Of a stretch of DNA of 47,008 nucleotides, positions 1-7,885 are shown piece after piece. How positions within the stretch are numbered: the first letter of the stretch is position 1; every line of letters begins with the position of its first letter. This DNA comes from Hwanghaeella sp. (GTDB taxonomy: Bacteria > Pseudomonadota > Alphaproteobacteria > UBA8366 > Aestuariispiraceae): contig JANQIT010000003.1 in assembly GCA_028282025.1 (NCBI GenBank), positions 1 through 47,008 of the forward strand. The letters run 5' to 3'. Both the position numbers and the translations under genes were made by a program. The notes beneath the pieces are model-generated. The model was not told the origin of the DNA, did no database searches, and worked only from the letters and a program-made list of their open reading frames with translations.

Positions 1-94
1 GAAAGACAATGCTGGAAAGGCCCAGCGCGATGGCGATCGGCACGCCCAGGAACAACAGGCCGATCACCATGCCGAATAGAAACAATACAGACAT
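1..94 (-). CDS. dctM: TRAP transporter large permease DctM, N-terminal fragment
   Basis: Only the first 31 codons are inside the window; the rest lies beyond the left edge. The ATG is at 92-94 and the peptide begins MSVLFLFGMVIGLLFLGVPI, a hydrophobic first membrane segment typical of the TRAP DctM (large, 12-TM) family. It starts 3 bases after the dctQ stop codon, so dctQ and dctM are almost certainly cotranscribed and coupled. By family knowledge DctM forms the substrate-translocating channel, driven by a sodium gradient. The call rests on this N-terminus plus operon context. Confidence 0.85.
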   Translation of the reverse strand, partial: MSVLFLFGMVIGLLFLGVPIAIALGLSSIVF

Positions 95-97
95 GGC

Positions 98-721
98 TCA
101 GCCCTCCTTGCCCGGTTGTTGGGTCAGGTGCTCGTCGTCCTCCATCTCATGACTGGCGATGATCAGGTCCAACTCGCCTTTGAAGACACGCCAGGCGACT
201 TGCACGAAGCGCAGGGTCAACAACGCCATTCCCAAGGGCAGCGCGAGATAGGGAATGAACCGGGGCAGCTTTTCCCAGCGTTCGCCCTCATTCATCGAAT
301 CCTTCAGAAACTGAAGAAACTCGGGCATCGGCACGTCGTCGGTTTCGAGCCAGGCCCGCTTGGTCGCGAACGGATACCAATAATCCCAGCTGCCCTTCAG
401 GATAAGCAGGGCAAAGGCCAGGCAAGCGGCCACGGCGGCGAGCGCGGCCAGCCGTTTCAGGTTCGGCGGCAGCAGGTTTACCACGACGTCGACGCCGAGA
501 TGCAGGTTCTTCTTCACGCAATAGGAAACGCCGATCAGAACCAGCCAGGCGAACAGGAAGACCGTAACCTCCAGCGCCCAGAGCAGATTGTCATTGAATA
601 CGTAACGGGCGACGACATTCACGAAGGTAATCACCGTCATCAATCCAAGGATGATGGCGATAAAACTCTCCTCCAGATGATCGATACGGTCGCCCCAACG
701 GGACGGTGACGAACCGGACAT
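98..721 (-). CDS. dctQ: TRAP transporter small permease DctQ
   Basis: 207 residues with four hydrophobic stretches (about 20-42, 47-70, 88-106 and 152-175), the layout of the DctQ small membrane subunit. A W-rich periplasmic loop around residues 110-120 lies between TM3 and TM4. The first TM region contains the family-typical pattern around VVARYVFN. The start is supported by a very strong purine-rich ribosome site (GGGGGGAGGAAAA) just upstream. The family pairs with DctM in the inner membrane and receives substrate from the binding protein DctP. The 105-base gap to dctP holds only a weak 5-bp stem (762-779), which might set the dctP:dctQ expression ratio. Confidence 0.93.
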   Translation of the reverse strand: MSGSSPSRWGDRIDHLEESFIAIILGLMTVITFVNVVARYVFNDNLLWALEVTVFLFAWLVLIGVSYCVKKNLHLGVDVVVNLLPPNLKRLAALAAVAACLAFALLILKGSWDYWYPFATKRAWLETDDVPMPEFLQFLKDSMNEGERWEKLPRFIPYLALPLGMALLTLRFVQVAWRVFKGELDLIIASHEMEDDEHLTQQPGKEG

Positions 722-826
722 GTTTTCCTCCCCCCATGGATCGGGTCCGCCGGTGCCGTGGAGGGGTCTGAAGCCCCCTTGTTACGTCGGCGCCGGCGGT
801 GATCTGGTTGATGCGAAAATCGAACG

Positions 827-1834
827 TTAGTTGCTGGCGTTCGACGCCTGAGCCGCTTCGATAATGTCCGCGCCAATGTCGCCTTCGAACTTGGCCCAGA
901 CCGGCTTCAGGGCATCGACCCATTCTTTACGCTGGTCGGCCGTCAAGGACCGCACGACCCCACCGGCTTCAATGATTTTCGCCTTGTTTTCCTGGTTCAC
1001 TGCTTCGGAAGCGGCGTTACGGGTCTCCGTGACTTCACGCAGGATCTGCGAGAACTGGCTGCGGACGTCGTCCGGCAGTCCATCCCACCACTCGGTGGAG
1101 GTCACGACCAGATAGTCGATGATGCCGTGGTTGGTTTCGGTAATGCCGTCCTGCACTTCGAAGAACTTCTTCCCGTAAATGTTCGACCAGGTGTTTTCCT
1201 GACCGTCGATCACCTTGGTCTGCAGGCCGCCATAGACTTCCTTGAAGGACATTTTCTGCGGGTTGGCGCCAAGCTGCTCGAACTGCGCGACCAATACGTC
1301 GGAGGCTTGGACGCGGAACTTCAGCCCGGAGGCGTCCGATGGCGACATCAGAGGTACGCTGGCCGACATCTGCTTCATGCCGTTGTGCCAGAACTCCAGG
1401 CCCTTCAGACCTTTCCGCTGCATCGCGTTCTTCAACTTGTCGCCGGTCTCCGAATTCTGGAAACGGTCGACCGCGTTGATGTCCTCAAACATGAAGGGCA
1501 GATCGAAGATCCGATACTTCTTGGTGAACTTTTCGAACTTGGAAAGCGACGGCGCGGCCAATTGAACGTCGCCGTTCAGCATGGCTTCCAACACCTTGTT
1601 ATCATCGTACAGGGTCGAGTTCGGGTAGACTTCCAGACAGGCCTTCCCGTTCATCTCCTCGTTCACCCGCTGCTCCAGCAACGTGGCGGCGATCCCTTTC
1701 GGATGTTTGTCGGTGTTGGTGACGTGGCTGAACTTGATCTTGATTTCGCCGGCGTCACAGGCGGCCAAGGCAGGTGCGCTGGCGGTGGCCAGAACAGCCG
1801 CGCCAAGCGCGGCGGCGGCAAGGGTTTTGTACAT
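827..1834 (-). CDS. dctP: TRAP transporter periplasmic substrate-binding protein DctP
   Basis: About 335 residues with a Sec signal peptide (Ala-rich, cleavage near APALA-AC), followed by a DctP-family fold. The IKFSHV opening strand, the conserved Arg in GLKFRVQ that normally salt-bridges the substrate carboxylate, and the NTWSNIY segment are characteristic of C4-dicarboxylate-type DctP. I place the start at ATG 1834, 8 bases after GGGAG; an in-frame GTG at 1843 would add three residues. It is transcribed from the sigma-54 element at 1908-1922. The substrate is probably an organic acid, but the exact ligand cannot be read from sequence. Confidence 0.92.
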   Translation of the reverse strand: MYKTLAAAALGAAVLATASAPALAACDAGEIKIKFSHVTNTDKHPKGIAATLLEQRVNEEMNGKACLEVYPNSTLYDDNKVLEAMLNGDVQLAAPSLSKFEKFTKKYRIFDLPFMFEDINAVDRFQNSETGDKLKNAMQRKGLKGLEFWHNGMKQMSASVPLMSPSDASGLKFRVQASDVLVAQFEQLGANPQKMSFKEVYGGLQTKVIDGQENTWSNIYGKKFFEVQDGITETNHGIIDYLVVTSTEWWDGLPDDVRSQFSQILREVTETRNAASEAVNQENKAKIIEAGGVVRSLTADQRKEWVDALKPVWAKFEGDIGADIIEAAQASNASN

Positions 1835-1907
1835 TCTCTTCACTCCCTGAAGGGTTTGCAGGTGACCGCCGCAACCACGCGCGGCGACCGATCAGGGACA
1901 ATTAATG

Positions 1908-1922
1908 GCAACCGGCGTGCCA
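1908..1922 (-). promoter_or_regulatory. Sigma-54 (-24/-12) promoter of dctPQM
   Basis: On the minus strand the sequence TGGCACGCCGGTTGC matches the RpoN consensus TGGCACG-N4-TTGC at every defined base, with GG and GC ten bases apart. It sits about 75 bases upstream of the dctP start, giving a predicted leader of roughly 60 bases. With an IHF-like match and an upstream palindrome on the same side, this is a complete enhancer-dependent promoter. The adjacent dctD gene encodes the expected activator. Confidence 0.92.
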
Positions 1923-1960
1923 AGCGGACCAGCATCGCCGCACCTCCGGTCGCTTTCTTT

Positions 1961-1973
1961 TAAAGCATTGATA
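1961..1973 (-). promoter_or_regulatory. Putative IHF site in the dctP promoter
   Basis: Minus-strand TATCAATGCTTTA fits the IHF consensus WATCAA-N4-TTR at every defined position. It lies about 40 bases upstream of the -24 element, between it and the upstream palindrome. That is where IHF bends DNA at RpoN promoters so that the enhancer-bound activator can contact polymerase. A short GCTTT/AAAGC inverted repeat (1952-1966) overlaps it. Confidence 0.6.
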
Positions 1974-2060
1974 AAGCTATATTAAATTCGCATCCCGCAG
2001 TTCAAAGACGCAGAAACCAAGAAGGCAGTGGGGTAACATCCGACACAATCCGCAAAGGGC

Positions 2061-2078
2061 GTGTAAAGTTTCTTACAC
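2061..2078. promoter_or_regulatory. Candidate DctD upstream activator site
   Basis: A perfect 6-bp inverted repeat, GTGTAA-N6-TTACAC, lies about 140 bases upstream of the -24/-12 element. This is the distance usual for enhancer-binding proteins. Only one copy is visible, whereas known DctD sites usually come in pairs, so a second, degenerate copy may be unrecognised. Assignment to DctD is inference from position and from the dctD gene 900 bases upstream. Confidence 0.5.
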
Positions 2079-2149
2079 ACAGCGCGGCGGCCTACGAAAT
2101 AATATTACCATGGCGTCCGGCACGGTCGGCGCGCTCATCGCAGCGCAAG

Positions 2150-2971
2150 CTATTTCACCCAAAGTCTCGGGAAAAAGTCGCTGTCCAACGCATCGCCCTC
2201 CTTATGGCCGGCCGCTTCGAAGATCGCGCGTTCGCCTTTGGCCCAGTCGCCGCGATACTCGATGCGGGCGTCCTCGGCAGCGAAGCGGGCCGTGAAGCGC
2301 ATGCTGTCTTGGCTTGTGACGATCGTTTCGCGCGCGCCATGCAGCGTTCGGATATCGAAGAAGATGCAGTCGCCGGCCTCCAAGTCGAAATCGAGCAGTT
2401 CATACTGGTCAGCTCCGCTGTCGATGTCGGGCGTCTCCTCGTACAATATGCCGTTCACCGGGCCGGCTTCTCCCGCCGTTTTGTGGCCGGCGAAAAAGGT
2501 CCGCAGGAAGTAACGCCCCCATAGGTGCGACCCTTTCACGAAAGAAATTCCGCTTTTCCGGTCTACCGCCTCCAGCGGCAGCCACAGCACGCACATCGAC
2601 CCGGTGAAGTCGAAATATGAGATATCATGATGCCAGGGCGGGCGGCCCGACGACCCTGCCTGACGGTAGAACCAATTATCCATGACCAGGTTGATACGCG
2701 TCGCGTCGAGCAGCGCCCCCGCATAGGAGGACGCCGGGGAATTCCGCAGAAAATCTTCGAATGCCGGAATTTCCGACCAGGCCCAGAAATCTTCCCAGTA
2801 ATGGGCTTTGGCATCGTCCGGCGTATGGCGAACCAGACGGTCGGTGGGCGTCTTTAAATCCTGATGAATGCCTTCTCGAAGGCGTTCAAGCCACTCTTTG
2901 GCAAAAGCACCGGGGAGATGCACGACCCCGTCTCGACGGAAACGAGCGGCCTGGGCCGAACTGACCTGCAT
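2150..2971 (-). CDS. Phytanoyl-CoA dioxygenase (PhyH) family Fe(II)/2-oxoglutarate oxygenase
   Basis: 273 residues of the PhyH family. The iron facial triad is visible as H114-x-D116 (in WHHDISYF) and H211 (in TLHGARE), with Arg225/229 as candidate 2-oxoglutarate-binding residues. Family members hydroxylate small organic substrates using O2 and 2-oxoglutarate. The ATG directly abuts the dctD stop codon (TAA ATG), so it is translationally tied to the dctB-dctD pair. This suggests that the enzyme acts on, or produces, the compound sensed by DctB and imported by DctPQM; that link is inference. No signal peptide is seen, so it is cytoplasmic. Confidence 0.88.
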   Translation of the reverse strand: MQVSSAQAARFRRDGVVHLPGAFAKEWLERLREGIHQDLKTPTDRLVRHTPDDAKAHYWEDFWAWSEIPAFEDFLRNSPASSYAGALLDATRINLVMDNWFYRQAGSSGRPPWHHDISYFDFTGSMCVLWLPLEAVDRKSGISFVKGSHLWGRYFLRTFFAGHKTAGEAGPVNGILYEETPDIDSGADQYELLDFDLEAGDCIFFDIRTLHGARETIVTSQDSMRFTARFAAEDARIEYRGDWAKGERAIFEAAGHKEGDALDSDFFPRLWVK

Positions 2972-4303
2972 TTAGCCGTCTCCTCTTTCCACCGTGATAC
3001 CGTATTTGCGCATCTTGTCGTACAGGGTCTTTCGCGAGACGGCCAACGCTTCATATGTGGCCTTCAGACTGCCGCCGTTTCGGGCGAGAGCGGCTTCGAT
3101 CACCTTTTTCTCCACCGCATCCATCTGCGAGGCCAGCGACTTGTCGTCCCCATCCCCTAGTCCGGAGCCCAGCCCGCCGGCTCCCAGGGCAAACCGGATC
3201 GCCGCGTTCTGCAGTTCACGCACATTGCCCGGCCAGTCCTTCGACAACAGGGATGCCGTCGCGGCGGGCGGCGGCGTCAGCTCCGGCCTTTTGTATCGTC
3301 GGCAAGCTTGATCCACGAAATGCTGGAACAGCAATGGGATATCGTCCCGCCGGTCGCGCAGCGGCGGGACGGCCAAGGTCAACACCTCCAGCCGGTAATA
3401 GAGGTCTTCCCGAAAACGGCCTTCATCCGCGAGATCCCGCAAACTTTCCTTGGTTGCCGCGATCACTCGGACATCCACCGGAACTTCCTCATTTCCGCCC
3501 AAAGGAACGATGGTGCGGTCCTGAAGCACGCGCAGCATCTTGACCTGGACGTCCGGCGGCATGCTCTCTATCTCATCCAGGAACAAAGTGCCGCCGCTTG
3601 CGAATTCGATCCGCCCGGTGCGGGCCTTCCCCGCCCCCGTAAAGGCGCCCGCCTTGTGCCCGAACAATTCGCTTTCAATCAGCGTGTCCGGCAGCGCGCC
3701 GCAATTGATCGCGACAAACCGGCCCTCGCTACGTGGGCTGTAGTCGTGCAGACTGCGCGCCACCAGTTCCTTGCCCGCCCCCGTTTCGCCCAGGATCAGA
3801 ACGTCGGCGTCGGTCTGCGCGAAGTCCAGGATGTTATCCCGTAACCGGACCATCTCAGCCGACCGCCCGACCAAAGTGTGCTCCAGCCCCCCGCGCGCGC
3901 CAAGCGCTGTTCGCAGCGCTCGGTTTTCCAGAACCAGCTGACGCTTTTCCAGGGCGCGCCGGACGGCGTCTACCAACTGCTCGGACGGAAAGGGTTTTTC
4001 GATAAAATCGTAGGCCCCTTCCCGCATCGCCGCGACCGCCATCGCCACATCGCCGTGGCCGGTGATCAAAATGACCGGTATCTCGGGATCGACGGCGAAA
4101 ATACCCGCCATCAGCTCCAGACCGCTGCTGCCGGGCATCTTGATGTCCGTGACGACGACGCCGGGCCATGCGCGCCCGACCCCCTCGATCACCCCATCGG
4201 CGGCGGGAAAAGTTTCTGCATGAATATCCGCAAGCTCCAATGCCTGGGCGCACGCGGCGCGCAGATGCTCCTCATCGTCGACCAGAAAGACGGCGGCGGT
4301 CAC
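2972..4303 (-). CDS. dctD: C4-dicarboxylate sigma-54 response regulator DctD
   Basis: 443 residues, NtrC/DctD class. An N-terminal receiver carries the acidic pair D9/D10, phospho-acceptor D53 (VVTDIKMPG) and K105. A central AAA+ domain has Walker A GETGAGKE at about 172-179 and a canonical sigma-54 contact loop GAFTGA at 219-224. A C-terminal Fis-type helix-turn-helix (about 410-435, ending SRKTLYDKMRKYGI) binds DNA. The start is GTG and overlaps the dctB stop by 4 bases (GTGA), indicating coupled translation. It should activate the RpoN promoter at 1908-1922 when phosphorylated by DctB. Confidence 0.95.
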   Translation of the reverse strand: MTAAVFLVDDEEHLRAACAQALELADIHAETFPAADGVIEGVGRAWPGVVVTDIKMPGSSGLELMAGIFAVDPEIPVILITGHGDVAMAVAAMREGAYDFIEKPFPSEQLVDAVRRALEKRQLVLENRALRTALGARGGLEHTLVGRSAEMVRLRDNILDFAQTDADVLILGETGAGKELVARSLHDYSPRSEGRFVAINCGALPDTLIESELFGHKAGAFTGAGKARTGRIEFASGGTLFLDEIESMPPDVQVKMLRVLQDRTIVPLGGNEEVPVDVRVIAATKESLRDLADEGRFREDLYYRLEVLTLAVPPLRDRRDDIPLLFQHFVDQACRRYKRPELTPPPAATASLLSKDWPGNVRELQNAAIRFALGAGGLGSGLGDGDDKSLASQMDAVEKKVIEAALARNGGSLKATYEALAVSRKTLYDKMRKYGITVERGDG

Positions 4304-6177
4304 GCGACAGCCTCAACCGGTTCCGGCGACCGATTAAGCACCAGGGAGAGGACGGCGCCTCCTTGCTCCCCATTCGCGGCTTGAATGCTGCCGCCGAACT
4401 GACTCACCAATCCATAGGTGATCGAAAGACCCAACCCCATCCCTTGGCCGACCTCCTTCGTTGAGTAGAAAGGATCGAATAGCTTATCGATTTCCTTTTC
4501 ATCGATCCCTTGACCCGAGTCGGCCACATCAACCAGTACGGAACCCCTCTCCCGCGCGTCACGGACTGTGATGGTAATCCGCCGGACCTCGCTATGCTGC
4601 ATGGCGTCCAAAGCATTGGAGATCAGATTGACAAAGACCTGCTGCAGCCGCACCGCCCCCGCGATCACCTGGACGTCCATGTCCGGCAGATCCTTGACGA
4701 TCTCAACCTGATCCGCCTCGATCCTCTGCCCCAGCAAAGTCAGGGCTTCTTCGATGGCGGCCTGGATGGAGACCGGGCGCAGTTCCACCGGCTCTTCCCG
4801 GGAATAGGTACGCAAATTCCGGATAATACGCGCCATCCGGTCGGTCAGGCCGGAAATCTCCCCCAAATTCCGGATCGCCTGTTCGACCCGTCCGCGGTCG
4901 ACGAAACCCTTTGCGTTGTCTGCATAGGACCGGATCGCCGCGAGCGGCTGGTTCAACTCATGGCTCAACCCAGCCGACATCTGGCCGAGAGCGGCCAGTT
5001 TCGTCGCCTGTACAAGACTGGCTTGGGTCTGTCGCACGGCTTCCTCCGCCCGTTTGCGCTCAGCCACCTCACGCTGCAGATCCACGTTCGCCTGCATCAA
5101 ATCCTTGGTGCGCTCTTCCACCCTGCGTTCAAGTTGCGAGGTTGCCCGCTGCTGAAGTGCGATCCTGTCGGCCAGCCGGCGGCGTCGCTGATGCAGTGCG
5201 GCGGCGGCCATCGCCAAACTGGTGAGCAATGCCGCGGCGACCGCCACAGCGGTGCGGACCTGGGTTTGAACGTCATCGGTCCGGGATAGGAGCAACACCC
5301 GCCATCCCGCATCTCTGATGTTTTCTTCGACCACCAGAAAACTCTCGCCGGGACGCCGTACCTGCGCAGCATGATGGCGCACTGTCATGAGGAAGCGTCC
5401 ATCCGGTTGCGGGTCGCTTCTTTCGGTCACCAAAGCCTGCAGCACCTCGGACCCGTACCGCCGGCTGTCGCGGATCGTCGAGAGAGTTTCATCGGTAAGC
5501 GGACGCGTGGTGGTGTAGCGCCATGCCGGCCGGGTGCTCATAAAGACCACCCCCATATCGTCGATTACGACGACTTCGCTGTCCGACCGCGCCCAACTGT
5601 CTTCGTGGTGTCCGACAGGAAGTTTCACGACAACCGCGCCGATCACCGGTCCGGTTGCCCGCTTTTCCGGGTCGCGTACGGGATAGGCGAAGTAGTAGCC
5701 CCGCTCCCCCGACGTGGTGCCCAAGGCGAAGTAGCGGCCAAGTCGGCCGTCCATCGCCTGTTGAAAGTAAGGACGGTAGCGGAAGTTCTTGCCCACAAAG
5801 GTCTTTTCCAAATCCCAGTTACTGGCGGCGACAGTCAGGCCCGACGCATCCATCAAATAGACATCCGATGCACCGGAAACGCCGGAAACACGGGCGAGTT
5901 CCGCGTTCGACCGATTGATCAGATCCTTACTGCCCGGGGTCGTCAGCGCCGCGACAAGGACCGGGTCGGTCGAAAGGACTTTCGGAAGGTAGCGGAACTT
6001 CTCCAGATCTCCGCGCAGGTTTTCCACCAGCAAATTGAGGGTGTTCCGGCCGCGTTCCTCGATCTGGTCGAACGCAATCTGGCGGGAAATCGTCGCAGTT
6101 TGCCAAAGCACCACCCCTGCAATCGCGGAGATCGAGGCAATCGCGATCAGAGTCGAAAGCTTGAACAGAGTGCGCAT
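4300..6177 (-). CDS. dctB: Sensor histidine kinase DctB
   Basis: 625 residues. Two membrane helices (about 8-28 and near 305-330) flank a periplasmic sensor of roughly 270 residues with the double-Cache pattern of DctB (YFALGTTSGERGYYFAYPV). A cytoplasmic coiled coil of about 50 residues follows. The H-box contains H406 (SHELNQPLAAIR), and the C-terminal HATPase region shows N-box NALDA, DSGQGI and GLGLSI. It is the first gene of the dctB-dctD-phyH unit. By family knowledge it autophosphorylates on dicarboxylate sensing and passes the phosphate to DctD. Confidence 0.94.
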   Translation of the reverse strand: MRTLFKLSTLIAIASISAIAGVVLWQTATISRQIAFDQIEERGRNTLNLLVENLRGDLEKFRYLPKVLSTDPVLVAALTTPGSKDLINRSNAELARVSGVSGASDVYLMDASGLTVAASNWDLEKTFVGKNFRYRPYFQQAMDGRLGRYFALGTTSGERGYYFAYPVRDPEKRATGPVIGAVVVKLPVGHHEDSWARSDSEVVVIDDMGVVFMSTRPAWRYTTTRPLTDETLSTIRDSRRYGSEVLQALVTERSDPQPDGRFLMTVRHHAAQVRRPGESFLVVEENIRDAGWRVLLLSRTDDVQTQVRTAVAVAAALLTSLAMAAAALHQRRRRLADRIALQQRATSQLERRVEERTKDLMQANVDLQREVAERKRAEEAVRQTQASLVQATKLAALGQMSAGLSHELNQPLAAIRSYADNAKGFVDRGRVEQAIRNLGEISGLTDRMARIIRNLRTYSREEPVELRPVSIQAAIEEALTLLGQRIEADQVEIVKDLPDMDVQVIAGAVRLQQVFVNLISNALDAMQHSEVRRITITVRDARERGSVLVDVADSGQGIDEKEIDKLFDPFYSTKEVGQGMGLGLSITYGLVSQFGGSIQAANGEQGGAVLSLVLNRSPEPVEAVA

Positions 6178-6399
6178 GGCGTCGGTCTGGGCGGTCTCGA
6201 GAGGTCAATCCAACCGCTAAGATAGCACTCAACCTGGGCGTTCATCAAAACAACGGTGTCTGAATGTCGAGAGGCTGGAGCCTATGCAGGCGGCGGCCGA
6301 TGTACCCGACCGCGGAATACACAGCGTCGACGAGACGGTTTCGGCAGTTTCGGAGTAAACGCCCCACTACCGCCATTGACGGCTTTCCAATGAACGACG

Positions 6400-6768
6400 T
6401 CAGGAACGCGGTGGGTCGGCGTCGCCGAACTCGCCGTTGCGTATCTTCTCCGGCAACCTTTCAATCAAAAGGGCCGCGCCTTCACGGCCGATGGTGCGCA
6501 CGAACACACTGATTGCAAGGGCCAGCAATGTCTCATGAACGATGCGGCTGGAGATAGGCCCCTGTTCGCTTTCCCTCATCGCGTCCATCAACCGGACAAT
6601 CGTTTGCCGGCGGCCCTGCGCAATTTCTGCATCCTGGTCGGCATCGCTCCGGCCCTTGTCGGAAGTCTCGGGCGCGGCCGCGGAGGAAACCGTTCGCGCG
6701 GTGTCGACGGGCGCGTCTCCGGCCTCTTCAATACCTAAAATGTTTTCGTTGGCCGGTTTCTTTTCCAT
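6400..6768 (-). CDS. Hypothetical 122-residue protein
   Basis: Not recognised. The first 50 residues are polar and low-complexity. The C-terminal 70 residues (RRQTIVRLMDAM onward) are predicted helical, with a hydrophobic helix around ETLLALAISVFVRTIG that is amphipathic enough to be a packing helix rather than a clear membrane span. No Cys, no signal peptide. It lies alone between dctB (222 bases away) and the flagellar block, read away from the latter. The long clean frame and GC3-rich codon use like its neighbours favour a real gene. Confidence 0.6.
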   Translation of the reverse strand: MEKKPANENILGIEEAGDAPVDTARTVSSAAAPETSDKGRSDADQDAEIAQGRRQTIVRLMDAMRESEQGPISSRIVHETLLALAISVFVRTIGREGAALLIERLPEKIRNGEFGDADPPRS

Positions 6769-7103
6769 TACTCACCGAAATTCCTGCATTGCGACATATC
6801 CCGGCGTAGGCCGTTCTGCGGCCCAATTCGAGCCCCAGAAGCGAGATCGGCAGGTTTTGCTGAGATCTCCGACAAACCGAACCCAACGGGAATACGCGCG
6901 CGGTGCTTACCGGTATCCTTGTCAGTTTCTTGATTTCAAGGCTATTTTGAACTACTTTTGTATCTAGAGACGACGTGTCCCACCGCTAGAAGGCTAGGGG
7001 CGGAACCTTTAACGCTGAGTTAACGGCTCCCAATCGTCTCTAAACCGCCGTCTGTTTGGGCGGTTTTGATCCGAGTTCAGCAGAAGCTTTCCGGAGGAAG
7101 AAG
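6769..7103. other. Intergenic region upstream of the FlaG-domain gene
   Basis: 335 bases without a convincing gene. It contains a CtrA-type box (7009-7024) and a perfect 8-bp stem AAACCGCC / GGCGGTTT (7042-7066) that ends in TTTT. The stem could act as an attenuator or the 3' end of a short upstream RNA. The middle part (about 6930-6970) is AT-rich with a TATCTA hexamer at 6961, but I see no well-spaced -35. Confidence 0.5.
7009..7024 (+). promoter_or_regulatory. CtrA-type binding site
   Basis: The sequence TTAA-CGCTGAG-TTAAC is an exact match to the full CtrA consensus TTAA-N7-TTAAC. It lies 80 bases upstream of the FlaG-domain gene start, in the class of positions CtrA uses to activate early flagellar promoters in alphaproteobacteria. 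The presence of SciP, a CtrA co-regulator, 5 kb downstream supports a functional site. Confidence 0.6.
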
Positions 7104-7532
7104 ATGGAAGTTTCATTAAATACGTCGCCGACACCGCTGCCCCAGCAGCAGCCGTCGACGACTCCACCAAACCCGGCCGTGGATGCCGGGGCGGTTCCAA
7201 CGCTTCAGTCGACACCTGACAATGTCGTGACGGCGCCGGTGGCGCCGACCGAAACCAATGTCAGAGAGGACGATGCGTTCCGACGGCAGGGAGCGCCCAC
7301 GCGCGAAGGCGGCGCGGCGTCACTCGCCGATCTGCAAATCGAAGGGTTGAGTACACGCGTCGGTTTCGACGCGGAAAGCGAAACCGTTTTTCTGGAAATT
7401 TTGCAGCCCCAAACGGATGAAGTCATTCAGCGGATCCCGTCGGAAGGGCTAGTGCAGTTTCTGAACGAGCAGTTCGATCAGATCGTGGCGAGCGGATCGA
7501 GAGGCGACCGGGCCATCGATCAAAGCGTATAA
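7104..7532 (+). CDS. FlaG-domain flagellar protein
   Basis: 142 residues from ATG 7104, chosen because GGAGG sits 6 bases upstream; a longer frame opening with TTG at 7056 would begin inside a hairpin. The first 75 residues are Pro/Thr/Ala-rich and disordered. The C-terminal half (residues about 85-130) has the FlaG pattern: strand TRVGFDAESETVFLEIL, turn, then EVIQRIPSEGLVQFLN, equivalent to the family's 'G-x-V-I-R-Q-I-P' motif. FlaG-family proteins are tied to filament assembly or length control, but their mechanism is unclear. It leads the fliK-flgD-flgE series, but a 353-base gap with its own sigma-54 promoter separates them. Confidence 0.75.
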   Translation: MEVSLNTSPTPLPQQQPSTTPPNPAVDAGAVPTLQSTPDNVVTAPVAPTETNVREDDAFRRQGAPTREGGAASLADLQIEGLSTRVGFDAESETVFLEILQPQTDEVIQRIPSEGLVQFLNEQFDQIVASGSRGDRAIDQSV

Positions 7533-7885
7533 ATTACGCATTGGCCGCAGCTCTACCGATACGGTTAGGGCAAAGCACGGTTCGGCGAGAAAACGCACCC
7601 GGATACCGATAGGTTTCCCCCCTCTGAAATACCTGTTCGAGGGGGCGTTCGTGTTGATGAACGCCGCCTTGCGTTTCTCTCCGGCGGGGGTGCGGGCATT
7701 TTTTTCCATACCCGGCACGATTGGCCCTCAAATATGCATGCCAAACCCTGCCGACCCTGTCCGATGTTCCGCCAAACTTCGCAAAACCTTCGGTAAAACG
7801 TTGTTTTCAATGAAAATTTGAATCGGCCTAATCCTGGCCCGGCGATTGCTGTTGAAGTGCGGAAACGAACCGTCAGGAGTCCGCA
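7533..7885. other. Intergenic region with hairpins before fliK
   Basis: 353 bases. Two inverted repeats overlap by two bases: CCCCCTC/GAGGGGG (7618-7624 with 7639-7645) and GGCGTTC/GAACGCC (7644-7650 with 7659-7665). They cannot both form fully, so this could be a switch or the end of the upstream transcript. Neither is followed by a U-tract. A sigma-54 element at 7835-7850 serves fliK. Confidence 0.45.
7835..7850 (+). promoter_or_regulatory. Sigma-54 promoter of fliK
   Basis: TGGCCC-GGCGA-TTGCT differs from the RpoN consensus TGGCAC-N5-TTGCW at one position only and keeps the required 10-base interval between GG (7836-7837) and GC (7848-7849). It lies 35 bases upstream of the fliK ATG. FlbD, encoded at 17592, is the likely activator. 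Confidence 0.8.

Noticed and set aside
762-779. Weak 5-bp inverted repeat between dctP and dctQ as a terminator
   Set aside because: Stem too short and no U-tract.
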